From contig JADJTH010000003.1 in NCBI GenBank assembly GCA_016711325.1, forward strand, positions 1-26,916: DNA of 26,916 nucleotides, in the 5' to 3' direction. Under the pieces are notes generated by a model. It searched no databases and was not told the DNA's origin. It was given only the letters and a program-made list of their open reading frames with translations. The DNA comes from Nigerium sp. (GTDB taxonomy: Bacteria; Actinomycetota; Actinomycetes; Propionibacteriales; Propionibacteriaceae). The translations under genes were made by a program, and so were the position numbers. Positions 1-7,305 of the stretch are shown here, one piece after another (the stretch's first letter is position 1; each line of letters starts with the position of its first letter).

Positions 1-339
1 GGCGTGACGTTCGAGGACGTCCGCGCCGAGTTCGGCGACTTCCACGTCATCCCGTCGTCCGTGCCGACGTTCGGAACCCTCTGCGGCGAGATGCAGTTGC
101 CGGGCGTGCACAAGGCGTCCGGGATCGATGCGGTGCTCGCTCACCTGGGCATCCCGCGCGAGCGCACCATCGCGCTCGGCGACAGCGACAACGACCTGGA
201 GATGCTCCGTCACGCGGGCATCGGCATCGCGATGGGCAATGCCCGTCCGCACGTCAAGGACGCCGCCGACGAGGTGACCGCCGCGGTCGACGAGGACGGC
301 GTCCACCAGGCCCTGGCGCGCCACGGCCTGCTCGGCTGA
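1..339 (+). CDS. HAD-family (Cof-like) phosphatase, C-terminal part
   Basis: This is the last ~112 residues of a haloacid dehalogenase-type phosphatase; the frame is already open at base 1, so the start lies outside the window. The visible part carries the family's late motif, GDSDNDLEML (around residues 60-69 of the visible part), whose aspartates bind Mg2+ in Cof/SPP-type HAD enzymes. It is followed by GIGIAMGNA and KDAADEVT, the usual C-terminal ending of Cof-type members that dephosphorylate sugar phosphates or cofactors. The nucleophile motif DxDGT and the cap domain are not visible, so substrate cannot be judged. The stop is TGA, and the next gene on the same strand starts 42 bases later. 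The family call is firm; the substrate is unknown. Confidence 0.85.
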   Translation, partial: GVTFEDVRAEFGDFHVIPSSVPTFGTLCGEMQLPGVHKASGIDAVLAHLGIPRERTIALGDSDNDLEMLRHAGIGIAMGNARPHVKDAADEVTAAVDEDGVHQALARHGLLG

Positions 340-381
340 CCGCAGACCCCACCCACCCATCCGGACGGAGGTCGAGGACCG

Positions 382-1413
382 ATGGCGCTCGCACTGCTGA
401 ACTCGAGACTCCCGATCGTCGCCGCGCCCATGGCCGGCGGCCCGTCGACGGTGGCGCTCGCCCGGGCCGTGGCATCGGCGGGCGCGTTTCCGTTCCTCGC
501 GGGCGGCTACAAGGCGACGGACGCCCTCGCCGCCGAGATCGAGCAGCTGAGGCCCCTGGGCGTCGGGTTCGGGGTCAACCTCTTCGTACCGTCGCGGGCC
601 ACGATCGATCGGACGGTGTTCGCCGCGTACGCGACCGAGGTGCAGCCCGAGGCGGACGCGCACGGACTGCGGCTCGACCCCGTCCCGGTGGTGGACGACG
701 ACGATTCCTGGGCTGACAAGCTCGCCCTCCTGATCGACCGACCGGTACCGGTGGTGTCCGTCACCTTCGGACTGCCGGATCGCCGCGACGTCGCCGCGTT
801 GCGGGCCGTCGGGACCCGCGTGCTCGCGAGCGTCACCACACCCGAAGAGGCGATCCTCGCGCGGGACGCCGGAGTCGACGGTCTCGTGGTTCAGGGCCCG
901 GACGCCGGCGGGCACAGCGCCACCTTCGACGGGACGCGCACGCCCGAACCCGTCGACACGGCCGCGCTCGTCGCGCGGGTGCGCCGCAGCATCGGTCTCG
1001 AGCTCATCGCCGCGGGCGGCGTCGACGGCCCGGACGCGGTGCGCCGCCTGCTCGCCGCCGGAGCGAACGGCGTGGCGGTCGGCACCCTCCTGCTGCGCAC
1101 CGACGAGGCCGGGACGTCCCGTACGCACCGGGCCGCCCTGGCCGACCCGACGTTCACCGAAACAGCAATGACAAGGGCGTTCACCGGGCGGCCGGCCCGG
1201 GCACTCCGCAACGGTTTCGTCGCCCGGCATCGCGGAATCGACGCCTACCCGGCCGTGCACCACCTCACCCGTGAGCTCCGGCAGGCCGCGAGCCGGGCTG
1301 GCGACGCGGACCGCGTCCACCTGTGGGCGGGCACCGGATTCCGCAACGCCCCGACGGGGCCGGCCGGCGAGGCCATCCGTCAGCTCGCCGCACCCTCGTG
1401 CTTCACTTCTTGA
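382..1413 (+). CDS. Nitronate monooxygenase (FMN-dependent, 2-nitropropane dioxygenase family)
   Basis: A 343-residue flavoprotein of the nitronate monooxygenase family, which oxidises alkyl nitronates such as propionate-3-nitronate using FMN and O2 in the cytoplasm. Visible landmarks are the N-terminal PIVAAPMAGG (residues 11-20), the FMN/active-site segment GPDAGGHSA (172-180) with the expected catalytic His178, and the phosphate-binding strands AAGGVDG (210-216) and GVAVGTLLL (230-238) of the TIM barrel. Length is normal for the class. The ATG is preceded by a GGAGG sequence about 14 bases upstream. It follows the HAD gene on the same strand with a 42-base gap, so co-transcription is possible. 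The family also includes enoyl-ACP reductase-like members, but the GGHSA motif favours nitronate monooxygenase. Confidence 0.88.
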   Translation: MALALLNSRLPIVAAPMAGGPSTVALARAVASAGAFPFLAGGYKATDALAAEIEQLRPLGVGFGVNLFVPSRATIDRTVFAAYATEVQPEADAHGLRLDPVPVVDDDDSWADKLALLIDRPVPVVSVTFGLPDRRDVAALRAVGTRVLASVTTPEEAILARDAGVDGLVVQGPDAGGHSATFDGTRTPEPVDTAALVARVRRSIGLELIAAGGVDGPDAVRRLLAAGANGVAVGTLLLRTDEAGTSRTHRAALADPTFTETAMTRAFTGRPARALRNGFVARHRGIDAYPAVHHLTRELRQAASRAGDADRVHLWAGTGFRNAPTGPAGEAIRQLAAPSCFTS

Positions 1414-1417
1414 GCGC

Positions 1418-1463
1418 CGAAAGCAACGCCGCACCTGTTCTGGCGTGCGCAACCTTGCTTTCG
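1418..1463. terminator. Inverted repeat between convergent NMO and tRNA-Leu
   Basis: A perfect 9-base inverted repeat, CGAAAGCAA (1418-1426) and TTGCTTTCG (1455-1463), starts four bases after the NMO stop. Its 28-base spacer holds a short inner GCAC/GTGC pairing. There is no T-tract. Its place between convergent units suggests a shared terminator; that role is inferred. Confidence 0.45.
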
Positions 1464-1494
1464 GGTGCACGTGCATCGCACGCCTCAACACGGC

Positions 1495-1578
1495 TGGTGC
1501 CGGAGAAGGGACTCGAACCCTCACACCTCTCGGTACTGGTACCTAAAACCAGCGTGTCTGCCATTCCACCACTCCGGC
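1495..1578 (-). tRNA. tRNA-Leu (anticodon UAG), CCA encoded
   Basis: Read on the minus strand, the 5' acceptor GCCGGAG (1572-1578) pairs with CTCCGGC (1499-1505), followed by discriminator A (1498) and an encoded CCA (1495-1497). The anticodon stem CTGGT/ACCAG encloses the loop TTTAGGT, giving anticodon UAG (complement of 1543-1545), which reads CUA and related leucine codons. A long variable arm (class II) and a GGTTCGAGTCC T-arm are present. The gene lies 25 bases downstream of dinB on the same strand. Confidence 0.97.
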
Positions 1579-1592
1579 CGGGAGCGCGGGTC

Positions 1593-1598
1593 AGTCTA
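1593..1598 (-). promoter_or_regulatory. -10 element for tRNA-Leu
   Basis: The minus strand reads TAGACT, 14 bases upstream of the mature tRNA 5' end and just before the dinB stop. The same hexamer precedes rph. No convincing -35 is seen. Confidence 0.4.
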
Positions 1599-1603
1599 TC
1601 CGT

Positions 1604-2974
1604 TCACCTCTCCTCGCTCGCCCATCCGGGGCCGGACGGATCGTCCACCGGCGAGGCGGCGTCCACCAGCCTCAGCGCCGGATCCTCGATGCGGAAGGTG
1701 CGCACCGGACCCGGGCCTGACAAGGCCGTCTCGAAGCGGACGGTCACGCGACCGAGGCCGACGCCCCACACCCAGCCGCGCCCGTGTTCGGCGTGCTCGA
1801 CGTCCACGCCCGGCGCGAACGACGGCTCGCGCCGCCGGCTCACCAACGGGGGCGCCTGACGCTCCTCGACGACCGCGCCGGATTCGGCGTCCGGCTCGAA
1901 CAGTTCCTCCTGGGCGGCCTCCGCGAATCCCGCCACGCCGACACCGAGCAGTCGGAACCCGGAGTCCACCTCCAGGCCCGCCAGCAGGCCGCGCGCCACG
2001 CGCGCGATCACCTCGAACCGGTCGGTGGCCCCGTGCAGGGTCTGCGACCGCGACACGATCGTGAAATCCGGACGCTTCACCTTCAGCGTGATCGTCCGCG
2101 CGAACAGCTTCTGGCGGACGAGCTTGTCGGAGACGATCCGGGCGTCCCGGTCGACGATCGCACCCAGCTCCCCCACGTCCGCGATGTCGTGCTCGAACGT
2201 GTCCTCGACGGAGATCGACTTCGCCTCGCGCTCGGCCACCACCGGCCGATCGTCGCGCGCGAACGAGAGCGCGCGCACCCACTCACCCGATGTCCGGCCC
2301 ACCTCGCGCAGCAGTTCCCCGCGACTCAGCTCGCGGATGTCAGCGATCGTCCGCACGCCCAGCCGCGCCAGCCGCTCCATCGTCGCCGGGCCCACCCCCG
2401 GGATCGCCCGCGCCGGCAGGTCGGCGATCGCGGCCAGCTCGGTGCCGGGCGCGACGACGCGCACACCGTCCGGCTTGGCCATCTCGGAGGCCACCTTCGC
2501 CATGAACTTGCTCGAACCCACCCCGATGGACGCCGTCAGCCCGCCCGTCCGCTCCACGACCCGCGCCCGCACCTGCGCGGCCAACTCCGCCGCCAGCGCC
2601 GCATCGCGGGACGCCTCCAGCACCGCCCCCGATCCGGCCGCCAGGTCCACGAACGCCTCGTCGAGGCTCAGCGGCTCCACCAGCGGCGACAGTTCGCGCA
2701 GCACGCCCATCACGATCGCCGAACTCGCCCGGTAGGCCGAGAACCGGCCCGACAGGTAGGCGGCGTGCGGGCACAGCCGGCGCGCCTCGTGCGTCGGCAT
2801 CGCCGATCCAACGCCGAACACGCGTGCCTCGTAGGACGCCGTCGCCACCACCCCGCGCCCGCCGATCCCGCCGACGACCACAGGTTTGCCGCGCAGCGAG
2901 GGCTTGTCCCGCTGCTCGACCGCCGCGAAGAACGCGTCCAGGTCGAGATGCAGGATGCTGGCCGTCGATCTCAC
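1604..2974 (-). CDS. dinB: DNA polymerase IV (Y-family translesion polymerase)
   Basis: A 456-residue Y-family polymerase that copies past damaged template bases with low fidelity. The N-terminus HLDLDAFFAAVEQ carries the first catalytic Asp (D11), and LSLDEAFVDL (103-112) carries the catalytic D105-E106 pair. Palm and little-finger landmarks SIGVGSSKFMAKVASEMAKP and IPGVGPATMERL (helix-hairpin-helix) follow in order. After the polymerase core there is a roughly 80-residue tail with HAEHGRGWVWGVGLGRVTVR, a small beta-rich extension I associate with actinobacterial DinB proteins. The start is GTG, 24 bases after folA, so it is probably the last gene of the thyA operon. The frame is intact. Confidence 0.94.
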   Translation of the reverse strand: MRSTASILHLDLDAFFAAVEQRDKPSLRGKPVVVGGIGGRGVVATASYEARVFGVGSAMPTHEARRLCPHAAYLSGRFSAYRASSAIVMGVLRELSPLVEPLSLDEAFVDLAAGSGAVLEASRDAALAAELAAQVRARVVERTGGLTASIGVGSSKFMAKVASEMAKPDGVRVVAPGTELAAIADLPARAIPGVGPATMERLARLGVRTIADIRELSRGELLREVGRTSGEWVRALSFARDDRPVVAEREAKSISVEDTFEHDIADVGELGAIVDRDARIVSDKLVRQKLFARTITLKVKRPDFTIVSRSQTLHGATDRFEVIARVARGLLAGLEVDSGFRLLGVGVAGFAEAAQEELFEPDAESGAVVEERQAPPLVSRRREPSFAPGVDVEHAEHGRGWVWGVGLGRVTVRFETALSGPGPVRTFRIEDPALRLVDAASPVDDPSGPGWASEER

Positions 2975-2998
2975 GTGCCCACCAACGCCGGCACGTCG

Positions 2999-3484
2999 CT
3001 ACCGGCGCCGGTAGCCGACGAAGTCGAACGCGCCGCGCGGCTCGCGGCGGTCCTCCTTCCACACCTGCGGGTCGATCGCGGGGAACAGGACGGACCCCTC
3101 GGCGTCCGCGTGCACCTCGGTCAGGTCGAGTTCGTCGAGCTGATCCCAGGCGGCGTGATAGATCTGCCCGCCGCCGGCCACATACACGGTGTCGTCGAGC
3201 GACCGGGCCAGCTCGAGTGCCTCCTCGACCGAGCCCACCACGTGGGCCGTGACCCGGGGATCGTCGGGCAGTTCCACCGACTCGGGGGTGCGGGTCACGA
3301 CGATCGTCGTCCGCCCCGGCAGCCAGCGCCCGATCGCGTCGTGCGTAGCCCGGCCCATGATCATCGGATGCCCGAGCGTCACCTTCTTGTAGCGCGCCCA
3401 GTCCTCGGCGAACTCGAACGGTTGCCGCTCGCCGTCACCCAGGACGCGGTTGCGCGCCACGATCGCGATGGCGATGACACTCAT
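2999..3484 (-). CDS. folA: Dihydrofolate reductase
   Basis: A 161-residue enzyme that reduces dihydrofolate to tetrahydrofolate with NADPH, regenerating the cofactor oxidised by ThyA. Visible motifs are the N-terminal strand MSVIAIAIVARNRVLG, the acidic active-site residue in FEFAEDWARYKKVTLG (E27-D28), the NADPH-binding MIMGRATHDAIGRWLPGR, and GGGQIYHAAWDQLDELDLTE near the end. The usual PW tryptophan motif is replaced by QPFEF at residues 21-25, a natural variation in the Met20 loop region. The ATG lies in an ATGA overlap with the stop of the upstream hydrolase, so the two are translationally coupled; this decides the start against a longer open frame upstream. Confidence 0.94.
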   Translation of the reverse strand: MSVIAIAIVARNRVLGDGERQPFEFAEDWARYKKVTLGHPMIMGRATHDAIGRWLPGRTTIVVTRTPESVELPDDPRVTAHVVGSVEEALELARSLDDTVYVAGGGQIYHAAWDQLDELDLTEVHADAEGSVLFPAIDPQVWKEDRREPRGAFDFVGYRRR

Positions 3485-4173
3485 CGGTCCCCCTTGACGA
3501 AACGGCCCACTTCGGCGCACACCAGGGTAGCGACGCCGGGGTCGGCGATCGGCAGGAAATGCCCCGGCATCGCGACGGTGATGTTGCGCGCGCCCGACAG
3601 GACGCTGCCGTCGGGGATCATCTCGTCCCACGCCGCGCCGATCGACGTGATCCGCGCGTTCACCGCCCGCTCGGCGGCGAGCGCGAGCAGCACGCCGCCG
3701 TCGGGGCAGAACAGGCCCAGCGGCGTCCGCGCGAACACCGGCCGCGCCAGCCGCGACCCGTCGAACGGCGAGCACACCGCCACCATGCCGCGCACCCGGG
3801 CCGCCACGTCGGGTCGTAGCATCGCCTGCTTGCCGATCAGCCCGCCCTTGCTGTGCGCGACCAGCACGACGTTCCTCAGGTCGCGCGCGGCCAGGAATGC
3901 CGCCACCACTTCGGCGGACGCCGCCAGGTCGGCTCCGTTGAGCCGCAGGGCCGGCACCGGGAACACCGGGTGGCCCGCGTGGTGCAGCCGCTCCCCCAGC
4001 GGGCGCAGGTAGCGCCACGGCTCCCAGATGCCCGGCAGCAGCACGACCGGGATCCGATCCCCGGACGCCCACGCGTCCGCCTGCGTGCGGTCCATCACCG
4101 CCGCCGGCCACCGGACGCCCACGTGCGCCCAATCGCGCGCCACGATCGCGGCGCGCGCCCGCCAGGCGCTCAC
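3481..4173 (-). CDS. Alpha/beta hydrolase (lipase/esterase-like) inside the thyA-folA operon
   Basis: A 230-residue alpha/beta-hydrolase fold protein. Visible are the oxyanion-side strand VVLLPGIWEPWRYLRPLGE, the nucleophile elbow VVLVAHSKGGLIGKQA with Ser in HSKGG (a variant of GxSxG), the segment VCSPFDGSRLARP, and a C-terminal AMPGHFLPIADPG holding the probable catalytic His. This resembles triacylglycerol-lipase or PGAP1-like esterases; the substrate is unknown. No signal peptide is apparent, so it is probably cytoplasmic or peripheral. GTG start overlaps the thyA stop (GTGA), and its stop overlaps the folA start (ATGA). It is therefore physically locked between two folate-cycle genes. 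Confidence 0.85.
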   Translation of the reverse strand: MSAWRARAAIVARDWAHVGVRWPAAVMDRTQADAWASGDRIPVVLLPGIWEPWRYLRPLGERLHHAGHPVFPVPALRLNGADLAASAEVVAAFLAARDLRNVVLVAHSKGGLIGKQAMLRPDVAARVRGMVAVCSPFDGSRLARPVFARTPLGLFCPDGGVLLALAAERAVNARITSIGAAWDEMIPDGSVLSGARNITVAMPGHFLPIADPGVATLVCAEVGRFVKGDR

Positions 4174-4964
4174 ACCGCGATGGGGGCTTTGATGCCCGGA
4201 TGCGGGTCGTACCCCTCGAGGGAGAGGTCGGCGAGTTCGAACGCGTCGATCACGGTCACGGCCGGGTTGAGCACGAGCGTCGGCAGCGGTCGCGGCTCGC
4301 GTCCGAGTTGCAGGCGCGCCTGGTCGAGGTGATTGGAGTACAGGTGGGCGTCGCCCAGCGTGTGCACGAAGTCACCCGCCTCGAGCCCGGTCACCTGCGC
4401 GACCATGTGGGTCAGCAGCGCATAGCTGGCGATGTTGAACGGGACGCCCAGGAACACGTCCGCCGAACGCTGGTACATCTGGCAGGACAGTCGCCCGTTC
4501 GCCACATAGAACTGGAACATCATGTGGCACGGCGGCAGCGCCATCTCGTCGACCTGCGCCGGGTTCCACGCCACCACGACGTGACGTCGGCTGTCGGGGT
4601 TGGTGCGCACCTGCTCGACGACGCTCGCCAACTGGTCGATGCGCCGGCCGTCCGGGGCCGGCCACGATCGCCACTGGGCGCCGTACACCGGGCCGAGGTC
4701 GCCGTCGGCGTCCGCCCACTCGTCCCAGATCGTGATGCCGTGGTCATGAAGCCAGCCGATGTTGGTGTCGCCGCGCAGGAACCACAGCAGCTCGCCGAAG
4801 ATCGAGCGCGTGTGCAGCTTCTTGGTGGTGAGTAGGGGGAATCCCTCGCTGAGGTCGAACCGCATCTGATGCCCGAACACGCTCAACGTGCCCGTGCCCG
4901 TGCGGTCGTCCTTGACCGCGCCCTCGTCGAGGATCCTGGTCAGCAGGTCGAGATACTGCTTCAT
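4170..4964 (-). CDS. thyA: Thymidylate synthase
   Basis: A 264-residue ThyA that methylates dUMP to dTMP using methylene-tetrahydrofolate and releases dihydrofolate for FolA. The length equals the E. coli type, and landmarks fall at standard positions: RTGTGTLSVFG (21-31), LWFLRGDTNI, the catalytic cysteine C146 in ALPPCHMMFQFYV, QRSADVFLGVPFNIASYA, and the C-terminal IKAPIAV. A longer upstream frame exists, but MKQYL is the canonical N-terminus. A strong GAGGAGGAG Shine-Dalgarno sits 9 bases before this ATG. First gene of thyA > hydrolase > folA > dinB. Confidence 0.96.
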   Translation of the reverse strand: MKQYLDLLTRILDEGAVKDDRTGTGTLSVFGHQMRFDLSEGFPLLTTKKLHTRSIFGELLWFLRGDTNIGWLHDHGITIWDEWADADGDLGPVYGAQWRSWPAPDGRRIDQLASVVEQVRTNPDSRRHVVVAWNPAQVDEMALPPCHMMFQFYVANGRLSCQMYQRSADVFLGVPFNIASYALLTHMVAQVTGLEAGDFVHTLGDAHLYSNHLDQARLQLGREPRPLPTLVLNPAVTVIDAFELADLSLEGYDPHPGIKAPIAV

Positions 4965-4973
4965 CCTTGCTCG

Positions 4974-4982
4974 CTCCTCCTC
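4974..4982 (-). promoter_or_regulatory. Strong ribosome binding site of thyA
   Basis: The minus strand reads GAGGAGGAG, 9 bases upstream of the thyA ATG. It fixes the start at MKQYL, and contrasts with the leaderless-looking starts of several other first genes in this window. Confidence 0.7.
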
Positions 4983-4991
4983 AAACTTGGT

Positions 4992-5027
4992 GGACACCTG
5001 TGGCCCGACGGAGGGCCACAAGTGTCC
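4992..5027. terminator. Long hairpin between rdgB and thyA
   Basis: Arms 4992-5006 and 5013-5027 pair over 15 positions with one C.A mismatch and a 6-base loop. The hairpin begins one base after the rdgB stop and ends before the thyA ribosome site. No T-tract follows on the minus strand. It is probably the rdgB terminator, though a role in the thyA leader cannot be excluded. Confidence 0.6.
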
Positions 5028-5028
5028 G

Positions 5029-5649
5029 CTATCGGTGCCCGTCGGGCGCATCGAGGCCGCGAAGATGGGCCAACATCGCACGGACCGCCTTGCCGCGGTG
5101 GCTGATGGCGTCCTTCGCGTCGGGGGCGAGCTCGCCGTTGGTCTGCGCGTGCCCCTCGGCGACGAACGCCGGATCGTAGCCGAAGCCATTCTGGCCGCGC
5201 TTGTCGCGGCCCAGCCAGCCCTCCATCGTGGCGCGCAGCACGTGCTCGGTGCCGTCCGGCAGCACCAGCGCCATCGCGCACACGAACCGCGCCGTGCGCT
5301 CGGCGTCAGGAACGTCGTCGATCTGGCGCAACAGCAGGTCGAGGTTGTCGGCGTCGGACGCCCCCGGCCCGGCCCAGCGCGCGGAGCGGACGCCCGGCAT
5401 CGTGTTGAGGACGTCGACCTCGATGCCGGAGTCGTCGGCCAGCGCGGGCAGGCCGGTGGCGGACGCCGCGGCCCGCGCCTTGATCAGCGCGTTGCCCTCG
5501 AAGGTGCGCTCGGTCTCGGCGGGCTCGGGATAGGACGGCAGGTCGTCCAGCCCGAGGACGCGGACGCCCACACCGGCGGCCTCCGCGATGCGCCGCAGCT
5601 CGCGGAGCTTCTTGGCGTTGTGCGTGGCGAGCACGAGGGTGTCGATCAC
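5029..5649 (-). CDS. rdgB: dITP/XTP pyrophosphatase (RdgB/HAM1 family)
   Basis: A 206-residue house-cleaning nucleotidase that hydrolyses non-canonical purine triphosphates (dITP, XTP) to monophosphates. Motifs in order: LVLATHNAKKLREL at the N-terminus, TFEGNALIKARAA, the metal-binding ADDSGIEVDVLNTMPGVRSA, NGFGYDPAF, and SHRGKAVRAML near the C-terminus. The GTG start has an AAGGTGG ribosome site and lies 13 bases after the sugar-porter gene, so it belongs to the same transcript. In mycobacteria rdgB directly follows rph; here a transporter gene lies between them. The frame is intact. Confidence 0.95.
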   Translation of the reverse strand: MIDTLVLATHNAKKLRELRRIAEAAGVGVRVLGLDDLPSYPEPAETERTFEGNALIKARAAASATGLPALADDSGIEVDVLNTMPGVRSARWAGPGASDADNLDLLLRQIDDVPDAERTARFVCAMALVLPDGTEHVLRATMEGWLGRDKRGQNGFGYDPAFVAEGHAQTNGELAPDAKDAISHRGKAVRAMLAHLRGLDAPDGHR

Positions 5650-5662
5650 GGGGCCACCTTAC

Positions 5663-7285
5663 TTACGCGTACCGCGTCCGGAACTGTTCCTCGAGTTCCT
5701 CGAGGCTGTGGTACATCGTCTCGGGAACGATCGTGAGGTAGAACAGCAGCGCGCCGACGTTGATCGTGCCGAAGATCGCGTACGTCCACGCCGGGCCGAT
5801 CCGGGCGATCATCAGCGGGAAGGCGAACGTGACGACGGCGTTCATGATCCATCCGGCCGCGACGGCCACGCCCTGCGCGGTGCCGCGGATCCGGGCCGGA
5901 AAGATCTCCGAGACCAGCACCCAGTTCACCGTGCCGGATTGCTTGACGAACACGAAGGCGCCCACCAGCCCGAGCACCAGCCACGGCAGGAACGCGGGCA
6001 CGGTCGAGGCGATGGCGCCCGAGGCGTCCAGGTGCGGGCCGATGCCGACGCCGAAGACCAGCGCCAGCGAGAACAGCGCGATCACGATGCCCGTCTCTTG
6101 GTAGATGCCGACGTGACGGCGGGCGAAGCGACCGACCAGGTAGATGCCGATCGCGGCGCCGACCGTCGAGGCGAGGCCGGTGACCACGTTCAGCATGATC
6201 GCGTTCGCCGACGAGAAGCCTGCCGCCATCAGGATCTTCGGCAGGTAGTACATGGCCGTGTTGATGCCGGTGAGCTGGTCGAAGAATCCCAGGGCACAGC
6301 CGATGACGATCAGCCGCCGCGACCAGCGCACCGACCACGCCTTGCCGAGCGACCAGGTCGGCTGCGCGGACTCCAGGCGGCGCACCTCGACCATCTGGTT
6401 GATCTCGGCGGCGACATCGTCGCGCTGCGGGTCGCGGATGCGCTTCAGCGAGCCGATCGCCTCCTCGTAGCGCTGCCGGGCGGCGTACCAGCGACTGGAT
6501 TCGGGCATCATCCGCATGCCGACCCACAGCGCGATCGCCGGGATGGTGCCGATCACCAGCATGGCCCGCCAGGCGTCGCCGTTGCCGGCGGCGACGGTCA
6601 GCTCGTCCAGCGCGCGGGCGGCGTCCCAGGGAATCCAGGCGCCGGGCGCGAACTGCCCGCTCGGGTCGTAGGCGACCTGCACCTGCGGGCCGCCCCTGGA
6701 CGCCGACACGGCCGCGTTCGCCGAGTACGCGAGGAGCTGGCCGAAGACGATCATGAACTGGTCGAGCGCGACCAAAGGCCCGCGGATCCGCTGGGGCGCA
6801 CTCTCGGACAGGTACATCGGCACGATCGAGGACGCCCCGCCCACCGCGAACCCGAGCACGAACCGGAACGCGTAGAGGACGCCGATGCTCGGCGCGTAGG
6901 TGCAGCCGAGGGTGCCGACGATGAACACCACCGCCAGCAGCAGGATGTTGTGGCGGCGTCCGTACCGGTCGGCGAGGCGCCCGCCCACGACCGCGCCGGT
7001 CGCGGCGCCGACGGCGAGCAGTCCGCCGACGAGCCCCTCCTGCACGTCGGTCAGGCCGAGCCCGCCCCCGTCGTGGGGCAGGTACATGAACGGGAGCGCG
7101 CCGGCGATCACGCCGGTGTCGTAGCCGAACAGCAGCGCACCGAACGTCGCGGTGGCGGCGAGCAGCCCGATGGGCCGTCGCGGGCCGGACGCCGGCGTGG
7201 CAGCGACGAGCGCGTCGATCTCGGCGCGGGTCGGTTCGCGGCGGACGGCGCCAGGCTCGTCGGCGCGGGCGGGATCGATGCTCAT
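5663..7285 (-). CDS. Sugar-porter MFS transporter
   Basis: A 540-residue 12-TM sugar porter, probably a proton-coupled monosaccharide importer in the membrane. Family signatures are GYDTGVIAGALP (54-65), GGRLADRYGRR (101-111, loop 2-3), PESSRWYA (261-268), QLTGINTAMYYLPKI in TM7, and PETMYHSLEELEE at the C-terminal end. A 40-residue cytoplasmic N-terminus precedes TM1. Between TM5 and TM6 there is an unusual insertion (about residues 194-237, rich in G/A/P with WIPW), where sugar porters normally have a very short outer loop. It starts 20 bases after rph and ends 13 bases before rdgB. Sugar specificity cannot be read. Confidence 0.9.
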   Translation of the reverse strand: MSIDPARADEPGAVRREPTRAEIDALVAATPASGPRRPIGLLAATATFGALLFGYDTGVIAGALPFMYLPHDGGGLGLTDVQEGLVGGLLAVGAATGAVVGGRLADRYGRRHNILLLAVVFIVGTLGCTYAPSIGVLYAFRFVLGFAVGGASSIVPMYLSESAPQRIRGPLVALDQFMIVFGQLLAYSANAAVSASRGGPQVQVAYDPSGQFAPGAWIPWDAARALDELTVAAGNGDAWRAMLVIGTIPAIALWVGMRMMPESSRWYAARQRYEEAIGSLKRIRDPQRDDVAAEINQMVEVRRLESAQPTWSLGKAWSVRWSRRLIVIGCALGFFDQLTGINTAMYYLPKILMAAGFSSANAIMLNVVTGLASTVGAAIGIYLVGRFARRHVGIYQETGIVIALFSLALVFGVGIGPHLDASGAIASTVPAFLPWLVLGLVGAFVFVKQSGTVNWVLVSEIFPARIRGTAQGVAVAAGWIMNAVVTFAFPLMIARIGPAWTYAIFGTINVGALLFYLTIVPETMYHSLEELEEQFRTRYA

Positions 7286-7305
7286 ACCCGGTAGCCGGAG
7301 GCGGA

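Noticed and set aside
1784..4012. A 742-codon open frame on the plus strand opposite dinB-folA-hydrolase
   Set aside because: Its translation is rich in R/H/Q/P with no recognisable domain, while the minus strand carries three clear enzymes. It is an antisense shadow caused by high GC.
5588..7294. A 568-codon plus-strand frame opposite the sugar porter
   Set aside because: Low-complexity R/H/D/Q composition and full overlap with an unmistakable MFS protein on the other strand; a shadow frame.
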